63,624 nt of DNA, taken from the NCBI GenBank assembly GCA_023461275.1, contig JAEYMI010000059.1:1-63624 (forward strand). Reading direction: 5' to 3'. Position 1 is the first letter of the stretch. The number at the start of each line of letters is the position of its first letter. This stretch comes from Actinomycetes bacterium (GTDB lineage Bacteria; Actinomycetota; Actinomycetes; Mycobacteriales; Mycobacteriaceae). The notes under the pieces are model-generated. The model searched no databases and was not told the DNA's origin. It saw only the letters and a list, made by a program, of their open reading frames with translations. Positions 33,006 through 40,302 of this stretch are shown piece by piece. The translations under genes and the position numbers were made by a program.

Positions 33006-36000
33006 CTACCCCCGCGCCATATCCACAAACCGACTCAGATGTAGTTGGTGCGCAACAGTAATCGTCGCCGTCGGACCGTTGCGGTGCTTACCGAGGATGA
33101 TGTCGGCCTCGCCGGCACGCGGGTCGTCGCGCTCGATGGAGTCGGGACGGTGAAGCAGGATCACCATGTCGGCATCCTGTTCCAGGCTGTTATGGACCGC
33201 GATACCGTCAGCAACAAAGTTGTGCGTGCCAGGAACCGTTCCGTCGTAAACGTCTTGCGCTCCGACACTGGTGATTTCGACAATCCGATCCCAGTAGACA
33301 TCGTTGGTCGCCAGCATCTCGATCTCTGCGCTCTCCAGAATTGCTGCGACCCTGGCCAGGCGGGACCTGCTCGGTGAGTGCTTCCACATCGTCGAGCCAC
33401 AGAATCGTGATCCCATCGCTGACGCGAACTCTCGATGGGTCATTCCCTGTTCCTGCAACAGGTCTCGAACCTGCGTCCACACCTGCTTGGGCACCGTGTC
33501 CGAGTTCGTGTTCGCCTGAACATCCTGCAACCGTTCCAACGCCTGCCGTGCCAACACCCCACGCGCGCCATGCACACCGATCTTGGCGAGGAAGGTCGTC
33601 TGGTTCTCAACACCGGTGATCGTCACGTGCCAGCAGTCGCGGTATCCGGATTTCGTCGCCCGCTTCGTCCTGGTGTAGATACCGAACCGCAGCAACAGTT
33701 GTCCTACGTCATCAGCCAGACGGCGAGATGTCGTGGCGTAGTACAAGCGCACCTGGCCAGCCGTCTCATCCCAGCGGACCGATCCATCGGTGGACCAGAG
33801 GTGATGCAGGAACAGCGCAATTTGATCGTTGGGCAGCGAGAACACCGGCGCCGGTACGAACTTGTCGTAGCTACGCAGGCCGAAGACGCCGAGTTCGTCG
33901 AGCCATGCAGCGATCGGATTGCGCTTGCCATGAGTTAACCGATACGGCGCGGGTAGTCGGAGGGAGATGACCCGAGCTGCTGCATACTCGTCGCGAACCG
34001 CAGTGATACCAAAATGCTTCGCAGCTTCGGCAACCGCAGCGAGATTCTCCTCGTCGACGCTCGCGTAGCAGATCGGTTGCCTCTTCACGCACGATCCATC
34101 CCCGATCATGTGCGCAAGCATCACGATCTCGGGTTCGGCCATGACACCGGTATCACGTGGTTCCGGGGCCCAGCGCGGTGCTGCGACACGGTCGTCGACA
34201 GCCAACTGCTCCAACGGAATCCAACCGTCAATGGTCATGAACGGATGGTTGCCCGTCGCCTCCACGACTCGCCCCGACGCCATCCGCACCTGGAAGACCT
34301 CTTTGTGTCCGCTGGGGAACACCTTGACCATGGGGCGGGCGACCATCCGCATGCGCTCATCAAGTGACCACACAAGTGGCTGATCACCGGTCTCGAGAAG
34401 TTCTTCCAGAGTCACCTCGGCGCCGGTATCGGCCCTCAGGATGCGCGTCGACGCCGGCAGGCATCCCGATTCGCGCAGGTCAGAGACCTGCGGGCGCTTG
34501 TCGGTGCGTTGTTCTGGGCCACGGTTCAGCTGGCTGATCGCGACCACCGGAACCTCGAGTTCCTTTGCCAGCAGCTTCAATTGGCGGGAGAACTCGGAGA
34601 CTTCCTGCTGGCGGGATTCGACCTTCTTACCCGACGTCATCAGCTGCATGTAGTCCACCACAACGAGTTTCAGGTCGTTGCGCTGCTTGAGGCGTCGGGC
34701 CTTGGCGCGGATCTCCATCATGGTGAGGTTCGGCGAGTCGTCGACAAACAGTGGCGCCTCGGAGATTTCGCCCATGCGTCGGGCCAGGCGGGTCCAGTCG
34801 TCGTCGGTCATGGTGCCGCCACGCATGTCGCCGAGCTTGACCTTGGCCTCCGCCGACAGCAGACGCATGACGATCTCGGTTTTGCTCATTTCCAACGAGA
34901 ACATCGCCGACGTCATGCCGTGCGCGATCGAGCACGACCTCAGGAAGTCCATCGCGAGCGTCGAATTGTGGGTCGGCACCATCGATTCGCCGGCCAGATA
35001 CATGTGATCGTCGTTGTCGACCTGCACGCAGCGCACCGGAACCGACTCCACCGGACGCACCGCAACGATCCGTCGAACGCCGGCACGGCGTCGAAGTTCC
35101 TTGTGTCGCACCGCTTTGTGGTGGACGGTGAACACATCGTCGTCGGCGTCGACGCGTAGCCAACCGGTGGCGGCACGCTTGTAGCTGTAGCCGAGTCCGG
35201 CAACGAGGTCGGCGACCACCTCGGTCATGTGGCGGGTCGCGGCGGGCACGGTGATCCAGCCGTCGTCGTCGACGGTGGCCCGTGCGTCCAGCAAGCCGGC
35301 CAACAATGCCCGACGCTGCGCCACCGAACCACGCAGATAGTCGAACGGGATGCGACCACCGAGATCGGCCATCAGCGTCATCACGTCGACGGCGCCCTCG
35401 GCGTCGATGCGCATCGCGATCTCTGGATCGTCGAAGGCCATTCCGGCCAGCGCGGCAACGGTGTAGGGGCCGTAGGCAAATCGCTTGCGCGGCAACTCAA
35501 GTGGCCGGGTATTGCGCACCATGACGCACCCCACCATCGATCGCAGCGTTTCGGTTGTGACTACCTGCTGGCCGTTGTCGACCTCGACGGCCCACTGATG
35601 TTCGGCGTCGGCGGTGAGTACCGTGCCGTCGTTGAAAACGACTTCGTAGCAAGGACGTTCGGTCATCACGTCGGTGGCCGCGACCACCCGGGTGGGCACA
35701 CCTTGCGCGTCGATCAGCTGATCGCCGACCGCGACGTTGCCCATCGTCGTCCACCCCGACGGCGTGGGCAGCGGGGTGTCGAGGGCCAACGCCTTGCCGA
35801 CGCCCGGTCGGGCGGCGACGATGATCATCTGGCCAGGATGCAAACCGTTGGTTACCTTGTCCAGATCGGCGAAACCTGTTGGTACACCGAGGGATAGGCC
35901 GCCGCGCGATGCGATGGAGTCGATCTCGTCCATCGTCGGCTGCAGCAGCTCTTCCAGCGGCACATAGTCTTCGGCGGTTCGACGCTCAGTGACCTCATAC

Positions 36001-36491
36001 ACCTCGGCCTGTGCGCGGTCGACCACTTCGGCGACGTCCTGGCCGTCGGCTCCGGCGTAGCCGAACTGCACGATGCGCGTCCCGGCCTCCACCAGACGTC
36101 GAAGGATCGCCTTCTCGGCGACGATCTCCGCGTAGTACCCGGCGTTGGCCGCCGTCGGCACCGTCGAGATGAGCGTGTGGATGTACGGCGCACCGCCGAC
36201 CCGGCGAAGCTCTCCGGCCCGCTCGAGCTCGGCCGCGACGGTCACCGCGTCGGCGGGCTCACCGCGCCCGTAGAGCTCCAGAACGGCGTCGAACACCGCC
36301 TGGTGTGCCGGGCGGTAGAAGTCGGCGGAACGGAGCTTGTCGACGACGTCGGCGACGGCGTCCTTGGACAGCAGCATGCCACCCAGGACCGATTGTTCTG
36401 CCACCAGATCCTGCGGTGGCTGCCGACCGAAATCCTCCGGCGGCACCTCGTCTCTCGCCGCCCCATGCCCGCGGTCGTCGACAACTGCCAC
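33006..36491 (-). CDS. dnaB: Replicative DNA helicase DnaB with two inteins
   Basis: A 1161-aa precursor; removing two inteins leaves 460 aa, the normal DnaB length. Extein 1 (1-233) holds the primase-interacting N-terminal domain (LVAEQSVLGGMLLSKDAVAD) and ends at Walker A RPGVGK. Extein 2 (510-676) starts STLAMDFLRSC and includes the Walker B region VVVDYMQLM. Extein 3 (1102-1161) starts SLEQDADMVILLHRP. The helicase unwinds DNA at the fork and is essential, so splicing must be efficient. The start is GTG 36491 with AAGGGG nine bases upstream. In M. tuberculosis dnaB follows rplI directly; here a secreted-protein gene on the other strand intervenes. Confidence 0.97.
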   Translation of the reverse strand: MAVVDDRGHGAARDEVPPEDFGRQPPQDLVAEQSVLGGMLLSKDAVADVVDKLRSADFYRPAHQAVFDAVLELYGRGEPADAVTVAAELERAGELRRVGGAPYIHTLISTVPTAANAGYYAEIVAEKAILRRLVEAGTRIVQFGYAGADGQDVAEVVDRAQAEVYEVTERRTAEDYVPLEELLQPTMDEIDSIASRGGLSLGVPTGFADLDKVTNGLHPGQMIIVAARPGVGKALALDTPLPTPSGWTTMGNVAVGDQLIDAQGVPTRVVAATDVMTERPCYEVVFNDGTVLTADAEHQWAVEVDNGQQVVTTETLRSMVGCVMVRNTRPLELPRKRFAYGPYTVAALAGMAFDDPEIAMRIDAEGAVDVMTLMADLGGRIPFDYLRGSVAQRRALLAGLLDARATVDDDGWITVPAATRHMTEVVADLVAGLGYSYKRAATGWLRVDADDDVFTVHHKAVRHKELRRRAGVRRIVAVRPVESVPVRCVQVDNDDHMYLAGESMVPTHNSTLAMDFLRSCSIAHGMTSAMFSLEMSKTEIVMRLLSAEAKVKLGDMRGGTMTDDDWTRLARRMGEISEAPLFVDDSPNLTMMEIRAKARRLKQRNDLKLVVVDYMQLMTSGKKVESRQQEVSEFSRQLKLLAKELEVPVVAISQLNRGPEQRTDKRPQVSDLRESGCLPASTRILRADTGAEVTLEELLETGDQPLVWSLDERMRMVARPMVKVFPSGHKEVFQVRMASGRVVEATGNHPFMTIDGWIPLEQLAVDDRVAAPRWAPEPRDTGVMAEPEIVMLAHMIGDGSCVKRQPICYASVDEENLAAVAEAAKHFGITAVRDEYAAARVISLRLPAPYRLTHGKRNPIAAWLDELGVFGLRSYDKFVPAPVFSLPNDQIALFLHHLWSTDGSVRWDETAGQVRLYYATTSRRLADDVGQLLLRFGIYTRTKRATKSGYRDCWHVTITGVENQTTFLAKIGVHGARGVLARQALERLQDVQANTNSDTVPKQVWTQVRDLLQEQGMTHREFASAMGSRFCGSTMWKHSPSRSRLARVAAILESAEIEMLATNDVYWDRIVEITSVGAQDVYDGTVPGTHNFVADGIAVHNSLEQDADMVILLHRPDSIERDDPRAGEADIILGKHRNGPTATITVAHQLHLSRFVDMARG
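33189..34463 (-). mobile_element. DnaB intein 2 (class 1, LAGLIDADG endonuclease)
   Basis: Residues 677-1101 of the precursor (425 aa). It starts with Cys677 after SDLRESG and ends VADGIAVHN before Ser1102, the standard class 1 splice junctions. Block B is seen at EATGNHPF (Thr746, His749). Two LAGLIDADG-type helices are LAHMIGDGS (792-800) and FLHHLWSTDGSV (894-905), each with the acidic residue retained, so the homing endonuclease may be active. The site matches the known DnaB DLRESG/SLEQ insertion point. Confidence 0.93.
34965..35792 (-). mobile_element. DnaB intein 1 (class 3-like, in the Walker A motif)
   Basis: Residues 234-509 (276 aa), inserted after RPGVGK and before Ser510-Thr-Leu. 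Residue 1 is Ala (ALALDTPLPTPSGW), not Cys or Ser. A Trp in block B (AEHQW, Trp300), a Cys in block F (VRCVQVD, Cys488) and Thr in block G (VPTHN, Thr507) form the W-C-T triplet of class 3 inteins, which splice through the block F cysteine. Only one LAGLIDADG-like helix is recognisable (ALLAGLLDARATVDDDG), so the endonuclease looks degenerate. Confidence 0.88.
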
Positions 36492-36696
36492 GTGTCAACC
36501 CCTTGCCACGTTCGTCCACCGGCGTCGGCCGAGGCCGACCCGTGTGGTGCCCGCCGATACCGGCGGACGCGATGTTTCTGCTTGCCTTCGTTATTACTCA
36601 GACACTCCGACACACCTGACCGTCAGCGGTCCTAGCGGGTGGCCTCGGAGGCACTCAAGGCACAGTAGGTCCCTAAACCAGGGCACTCAAACGGGC

Positions 36697-36837
36697 TTGT
36701 GCACAAAACTGTGGACTGACTGTGGGCGAGTTGTGGAATCGGCTGTGCACACCGCCGTCACTGCTGTGGAATTTGTGGGGAATCTTGCCATTCGCCAGCC
36801 TAAGAGGCCAGGTAGAGACCGTTTCAGATTATCCACA
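36697..36837. promoter_or_regulatory. DnaA-box-like cluster upstream of dnaB
   Basis: The perfect box TTATCCACA lies at 36829-36837 and a near-box TTGTGCACA at 36697-36705. Three further TCCACA cores occur on the opposite strand at about 36710, 36732 and 36766. The 545-bp spacer between dnaB and the next gene has no other ORF of interest. DnaA control of dnaB transcription is a possibility; a replication origin is unlikely here. Confidence 0.45.
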
Positions 36838-37035
36838 GCCAGCAATTTGAATCTGCACGGCGTGTCCCCTTGTGCGCGTTGTCGGGCGTGTTGCGATCGT
36901 AAATCAACCGCACGACGGCAACGTCAAAGTGAACTCTGGATGTGATCTGGCTAACAAGCAGGTCGGATGCTCCACAGCGCGTTTTCACCGGTGAATTCTG
37001 ACCGCAGCCGCTGTCGGATGTGGTGCAATGGCGCC

Positions 37036-37683
37036 ATGAGGCGCTCCCGAGTGACGACCATCGCGTTCACAACGCTCACTGCGGTCGTCCTCGGTCTCGC
37101 GTCGCCCACCGCGCACGCCGCGCCGCCAGGGCCTCCGATGCCCGCCGCATTCGACCTCACGCGCTACCAGCCCGTCGACCCGCTCGCCTACCGCTCCATC
37201 GCCTACGTCGACAACGGACGCTCCTACTTCGTCACGCCCCGCTGGATGTGTCAGGCCGGTCCGACGTACCGCTACGTCGGCTGCAAGGGCCGTCCCGCAA
37301 CCGCCCCGCCGGGCACCCTCGGTGCTGCGATCACCGGCGACCAGCAGGGGCCGTGGTGGGTGGGCACCGGCCCCTTCTACTCGCCGACGTATCGCTTCGG
37401 CGCGCCGTCGGGCTTCCGGCCGCCCGGTCTCGGCGTCGGCCAGCGGGTCACGCTGTTCGGGGTGACCTGCACGGTGCCGTCGGCCGACACCGTCGCGTGC
37501 CGGACCGGCGACCGCGCCATGATCCTCACGCCGGCGTGGCATAAGTTCTTCTATCCATCGTGGGACAGCTGGAAACCCGGGATGGGCGCCGTCGCGCACA
37601 GCAACAACCCTGCGCCGCAACAACTTCCGCCGTCGCTGCAGTACTGGAATCAACTGCCTGCGCAGCCGGCTGCACCGAGGTAG
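37036..37683 (+). CDS. Secreted protein of unknown function
   Basis: A 215-aa exported protein. The Sec signal is at residues 1-29 (MRRSRVTTIAFTT, cleavage after AHA). The mature part has four cysteines in two likely disulphides (MCQAGPTYRYVGCKG; VTCTVPSADTVACRTGD) and several Pro/Trp/Tyr-rich stretches. It ends in a Pro-rich tail. It resembles small secreted proteins of Gordonia and Mycobacterium with no assigned function. I chose ATG 37036; the upstream in-frame ATG would put 23 polar residues ahead of the signal. The 70-bp palindromic element begins three bases after its stop codon. Confidence 0.75.
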   Translation: MRRSRVTTIAFTTLTAVVLGLASPTAHAAPPGPPMPAAFDLTRYQPVDPLAYRSIAYVDNGRSYFVTPRWMCQAGPTYRYVGCKGRPATAPPGTLGAAITGDQQGPWWVGTGPFYSPTYRFGAPSGFRPPGLGVGQRVTLFGVTCTVPSADTVACRTGDRAMILTPAWHKFFYPSWDSWKPGMGAVAHSNNPAPQQLPPSLQYWNQLPAQPAAPR

Positions 37684-37686
37684 TCC

Positions 37687-37756
37687 GTTCTTCCGCGTCG
37701 GTTTCGGTCGTCCGGCACCAGCAGGACACGGAACGCCGAGTTCGACGCGGAAGAAC
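37687..37756. repeat. 70-bp palindromic intergenic element, copy 2
   Basis: Inverted relative to copy 1 at 6441-6510; 64 of 70 bases agree after reverse-complementing. The terminal arms are 14 bp and perfect (GTTCTTCCGCGTCG and its complement). It lies three bases after the stop of the secreted-protein gene, between convergent genes. Confidence 0.85.
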
Positions 37757-37791
37757 CGGTCCGGCCGCCACACAACGCCGCAGCAACGACA

Positions 37792-37825
37792 ACACCGCCG
37801 GCCACCCGAAGGTGACCGGCGGTGT
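37792..37825. terminator. Bidirectional hairpin between the secreted-protein gene and rplI
   Basis: ACACCGCCGG (37792-37801) pairs with CCGGCGGTGT (37816-37825); the stem extends with CCACC/GGTG around a CGAA loop. It lies 26 bp beyond the rplI stop, and also downstream of the convergent gene. Confidence 0.7.
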
Positions 37826-37850
37826 GCGGTAAGGCTTTTCGCGTGTCGCG

Positions 37851-38303
37851 TCAGCCGGCGACCACGGCGAGCTCGACGGTGGCCGAGACGTCGGGGTGCA
37901 GGTTCACGATCACCGGGTAGCTGCCGGTGGCCTTGATGTGACCCTTGGGCAGTTCGACGTTGCGCTTGTCGACGACGGGTCCGCCGGCCGACTTGATCGC
38001 ACCGGCGACATCAGCGTTGGTGACCGAGCCGAACAGCTTGCCCGAGTCGTGGGTCTTCACGCCGAGCGAAACGCCGGTGAGCGCCTCGATGGCCTGCTTG
38101 AGTTCGTTGGCGTGCTCCAGGCCGCGAACCTCGCGGGCCTCCTGCGAGCGACGGATGCCGTCGACCTGCTTCTGTGCACCACGGGTGGCCTTGATGGCCA
38201 GGCCGCGGGGCAGCAGGAAGTTGCGGCCGTAGCCGTCCTTGACCTCAACGGTGTCGCCGGCCTCGCCGAGGTTCTCCACGGCGGCAGTCAGGATGAGTTT
38301 CAT
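37851..38303 (-). CDS. rplI: 50S ribosomal protein bL9
   Basis: 150 aa, normal length. The N-terminal domain begins MKLILTAAVENLGEAGDTVE, with the L9 signature GYGRNFLLPRGLAIKAT, a long central helix and the C-terminal RNA-binding domain (GSVTNADVAGAIKSAGG). bL9 binds 23S rRNA near the L1 stalk and helps hold reading frame. It is the last gene of the rpsF-ssb-rpsR-rplI operon, 17 bp after rpsR, with a GGAAGGGATC-type Shine-Dalgarno. A strong hairpin follows. Confidence 0.98.
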   Translation of the reverse strand: MKLILTAAVENLGEAGDTVEVKDGYGRNFLLPRGLAIKATRGAQKQVDGIRRSQEAREVRGLEHANELKQAIEALTGVSLGVKTHDSGKLFGSVTNADVAGAIKSAGGPVVDKRNVELPKGHIKATGSYPVIVNLHPDVSATVELAVVAG

Positions 38304-38320
38304 GTGCTGATCCCTTCCGC

Positions 38321-38578
38321 TTATCGGCTGGTCGAGGTGAAGGGCAGCAGCGCCACTTCACGCGAGTTCTTGACGGCCACCGCGACGTCGCGCTGGTGCT
38401 GGACACAGTTGCCGGTCACGCGACGCGAACGGATCTTGCCGCGATCGGATAGGTAACGACGAAGGAGGTTGGTGTCCTTGTAGTCGATGACCGAGTTCTT
38501 GTCTTTGCAGAAGTTGCACGCCTTGGTCTTGGTGACCTTTTCGACGCGCGGCTTCCGCGTGCTCTTTGCTTTTGCCAT
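38321..38578 (-). CDS. rpsR: 30S ribosomal protein bS18 (zinc-binding C+ form)
   Basis: 85 aa, matching S18. The core NLLRRYLSDRGKIRSRRVTG binds 16S rRNA beside bS6. It retains a zinc-ligand set, ACNFC and NCVQH, so it is the C+ paralogue used when zinc is sufficient; actinobacteria often carry a second C- copy elsewhere. It lies between ssb and rplI in the conserved operon order. Confidence 0.98.
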   Translation of the reverse strand: MAKAKSTRKPRVEKVTKTKACNFCKDKNSVIDYKDTNLLRRYLSDRGKIRSRRVTGNCVQHQRDVAVAVKNSREVALLPFTSTSR

Positions 38579-38637
38579 GTGTTGCTAGCTCCAAAATTGC
38601 TGGGCTGCGACGCCGTCGGGGCGTCGTAGCCGGTAAA

Positions 38638-39144
38638 TCAGAATGGTGGTTCGTCGTCTGCGCTGCTGAACGATCCGCTGTTGCTGGCAGGTGCACTGCC
38701 CCAGGGATCGTCGGCGACCGGCTGACCCGATCCGCCGCGGCTCGCGCCGCCGGACGAATTGAATCCGCCGCCACCGCCACGCGAGGCCTTGTTGACCTTC
38801 GCGGTGGCGTAGCGCAGCGAGGGACCGATCTCGTCGACCTCGAGTTCCACGACCGTGCGTCGTTCGCCTTCTTTGGTTTCGTAGGACCGCTGCTTGAGCC
38901 GTCCCTGCACGATGACCCGGCTTCCCTTGGTCAGGCTTTCGGTCACGTTCTCCGCGGCGTCACGCCAGATGTTGCAGCGGAGGAACAGCGCTTCGCCGTC
39001 CTTCCACTCGTTGGTCTGACGATCGAAGGTCCGCGGCGTGGAAGCCACCGTGAAGTTGGCCACCGCAGCACCCGACGGCGTGAACCGGAGTTCCGGTTCG
39101 GCTGTCAGGTTTCCGATGACGGTGATGACGGTGTCGCCTGCCAT
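38638..39144 (-). CDS. ssb: Single-stranded DNA-binding protein
   Basis: 168 aa. The OB fold (residues 1-110) begins DTVITVIGNLTAEPELRFTP and contains VASTPRTFDRQTNEWKDGEA. A Gly/Ser-rich disordered linker follows. The acidic tip DDEPPF is where replication and repair proteins dock. It acts as a tetramer coating ssDNA at forks. Its place between rpsF and rpsR is the standard arrangement. Confidence 0.98.
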   Translation of the reverse strand: MAGDTVITVIGNLTAEPELRFTPSGAAVANFTVASTPRTFDRQTNEWKDGEALFLRCNIWRDAAENVTESLTKGSRVIVQGRLKQRSYETKEGERRTVVELEVDEIGPSLRYATAKVNKASRGGGGGFNSSGGASRGGSGQPVADDPWGSAPASNSGSFSSADDEPPF

Positions 39145-39270
39145 GTGATTCCCCTTGGGTCGTGTGTGGGCACTCGCTGATCGACTGCACCGGGTGTCGG
39201 GTTAAGAACTGTTGAGTTCAACCCTATGACCCGGTACCGACTTTCTCGGTCGATCAACCAAGTCTGTGGA

Positions 39271-39552
39271 TTACTTCCGCAGAACCTTGGTGCGCAGAAC
39301 CGACTCGTTCAGCTTCAGCTGACGATCGAGTTCGGTGACCGTCTCCGGCTTGGCATCGAGATCGATGACCGCGTAGATGCCTTCGCTGTGCTTGGCAATC
39401 TCGTAGGCAAGACGACGCTTGCCCCAGATCTCGACACCATCCACCGAGCCGCCATCATTGCGGACAACGTTGAGGAAGGTATCCAGTGAGGGTGCGACGG
39501 TGCGCTCGTCCAGATTCGGATCGAGAATGACCATCAATTCGTAGTGACGCAT
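39271..39552 (-). CDS. rpsF: 30S ribosomal protein bS6
   Basis: 93 aa, typical S6: MRHYELMVILDPNLDERTVA, then VDGVEIWGKRRLAYEI and EGIYAVIDLDAK. It pairs with bS18 in the small subunit platform. It is the first gene of the operon and has a very strong AGGAGGTGAT site. A perfect hairpin in its leader (39583-39601) may contribute to control or processing. Confidence 0.98.
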   Translation of the reverse strand: MRHYELMVILDPNLDERTVAPSLDTFLNVVRNDGGSVDGVEIWGKRRLAYEIAKHSEGIYAVIDLDAKPETVTELDRQLKLNESVLRTKVLRK

Positions 39553-39582
39553 AAGACCACATCACCTCCTATGGGCTAATCG

Positions 39583-39601
39583 GCCGCGGACTTTCCGCGG
39601 C
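39583..39601 (-). promoter_or_regulatory. Hairpin in the rpsF leader
   Basis: GCCGCGGA pairs perfectly with TCCGCGGC around a three-base loop, about 30 nt upstream of the rpsF start and just before its Shine-Dalgarno. In many bacteria the rpsF leader carries an RNA bound by the S6:S18 complex for autoregulation. I cannot confirm that this hairpin is that motif. Confidence 0.45.
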
Positions 39602-39716
39602 AGGAGGGTCGCCTGCGTCGGCAACCGCTCCAAGATACACGACGAGACCCTGACCAGCGAAATCGTCGTTCACAAGGCGGTCGACGACGCCGCCGACGCG
39701 CTCGTCGCCAGCCGTC

Positions 39717-40205
39717 TCAGGAGGCGGTGTGCGCGGCCAGGAGGTAGTCGGCGAGATCGTCGAGGGCGTTGCGGGCGTAGCCATTCCATAGCCGACCGAT
39801 GACCGGCATCAGCACTGCCCCGGCCCGAGTGGGACTCACCCGCCACGTCCACGTCACCGACGATCCGGTGCCCGCCGGCGTGAACTCCCACATCCCGTCG
39901 ATGCCCTCGATCAGCGCAGCGAGCGGTCCACGCAGGTCGGACACGTGGTAGTCGAATCGACCGGGAGCGTCGACGACGGTCAGCTCCTCACGCATCGTCC
40001 CGCCGCCCGCCTGTACGACGGTTCGCGTCTGACCTGCGCGTTCCCAGGGGCCGCAGTCGTCGGGGTCGGCCGAACGGATCGGCGGGATCGGGCCGTACCT
40101 GCGGCGGAACAGCTGCGGCAAGGGCATCGGAAGTGTGGTGTGGAAGGCATGCTCCACGGGCACCGGAAGATCGCGTGACCTGCTCAGAACCGTCGGATTC
40201 GGCAT
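39717..40205 (-). CDS. SRPBCC (START/polyketide cyclase-like) family protein
   Basis: 162 aa with the helix-grip layout: N-terminal strand/helix VPVEHAFHTTLPMPLPQLF, central strands (TVVQAGGGTMREELTVVDA, FDYHVSDLRGPLAALIEGID, SVTWTWRVSP), and a long C-terminal helix (RLWNGYARNALDDLADYLLA). Such proteins bind lipids or other hydrophobic ligands; no catalytic residues can be assigned. It lies between rpsF and the first GT87-like gene, divergent from the latter. Confidence 0.8.
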   Translation of the reverse strand: MPNPTVLSRSRDLPVPVEHAFHTTLPMPLPQLFRRRYGPIPPIRSADPDDCGPWERAGQTRTVVQAGGGTMREELTVVDAPGRFDYHVSDLRGPLAALIEGIDGMWEFTPAGTGSSVTWTWRVSPTRAGAVLMPVIGRLWNGYARNALDDLADYLLAAHTAS

Positions 40206-40302
40206 GTACCCGATGGTACTGACATCGCCGGGTGCCGCCCGCCGCGTCGACTGTCACGCCCGGAGGCCGAGCAGCCACGCGCGACCCCCTACCCTGTAGG
40301 CC

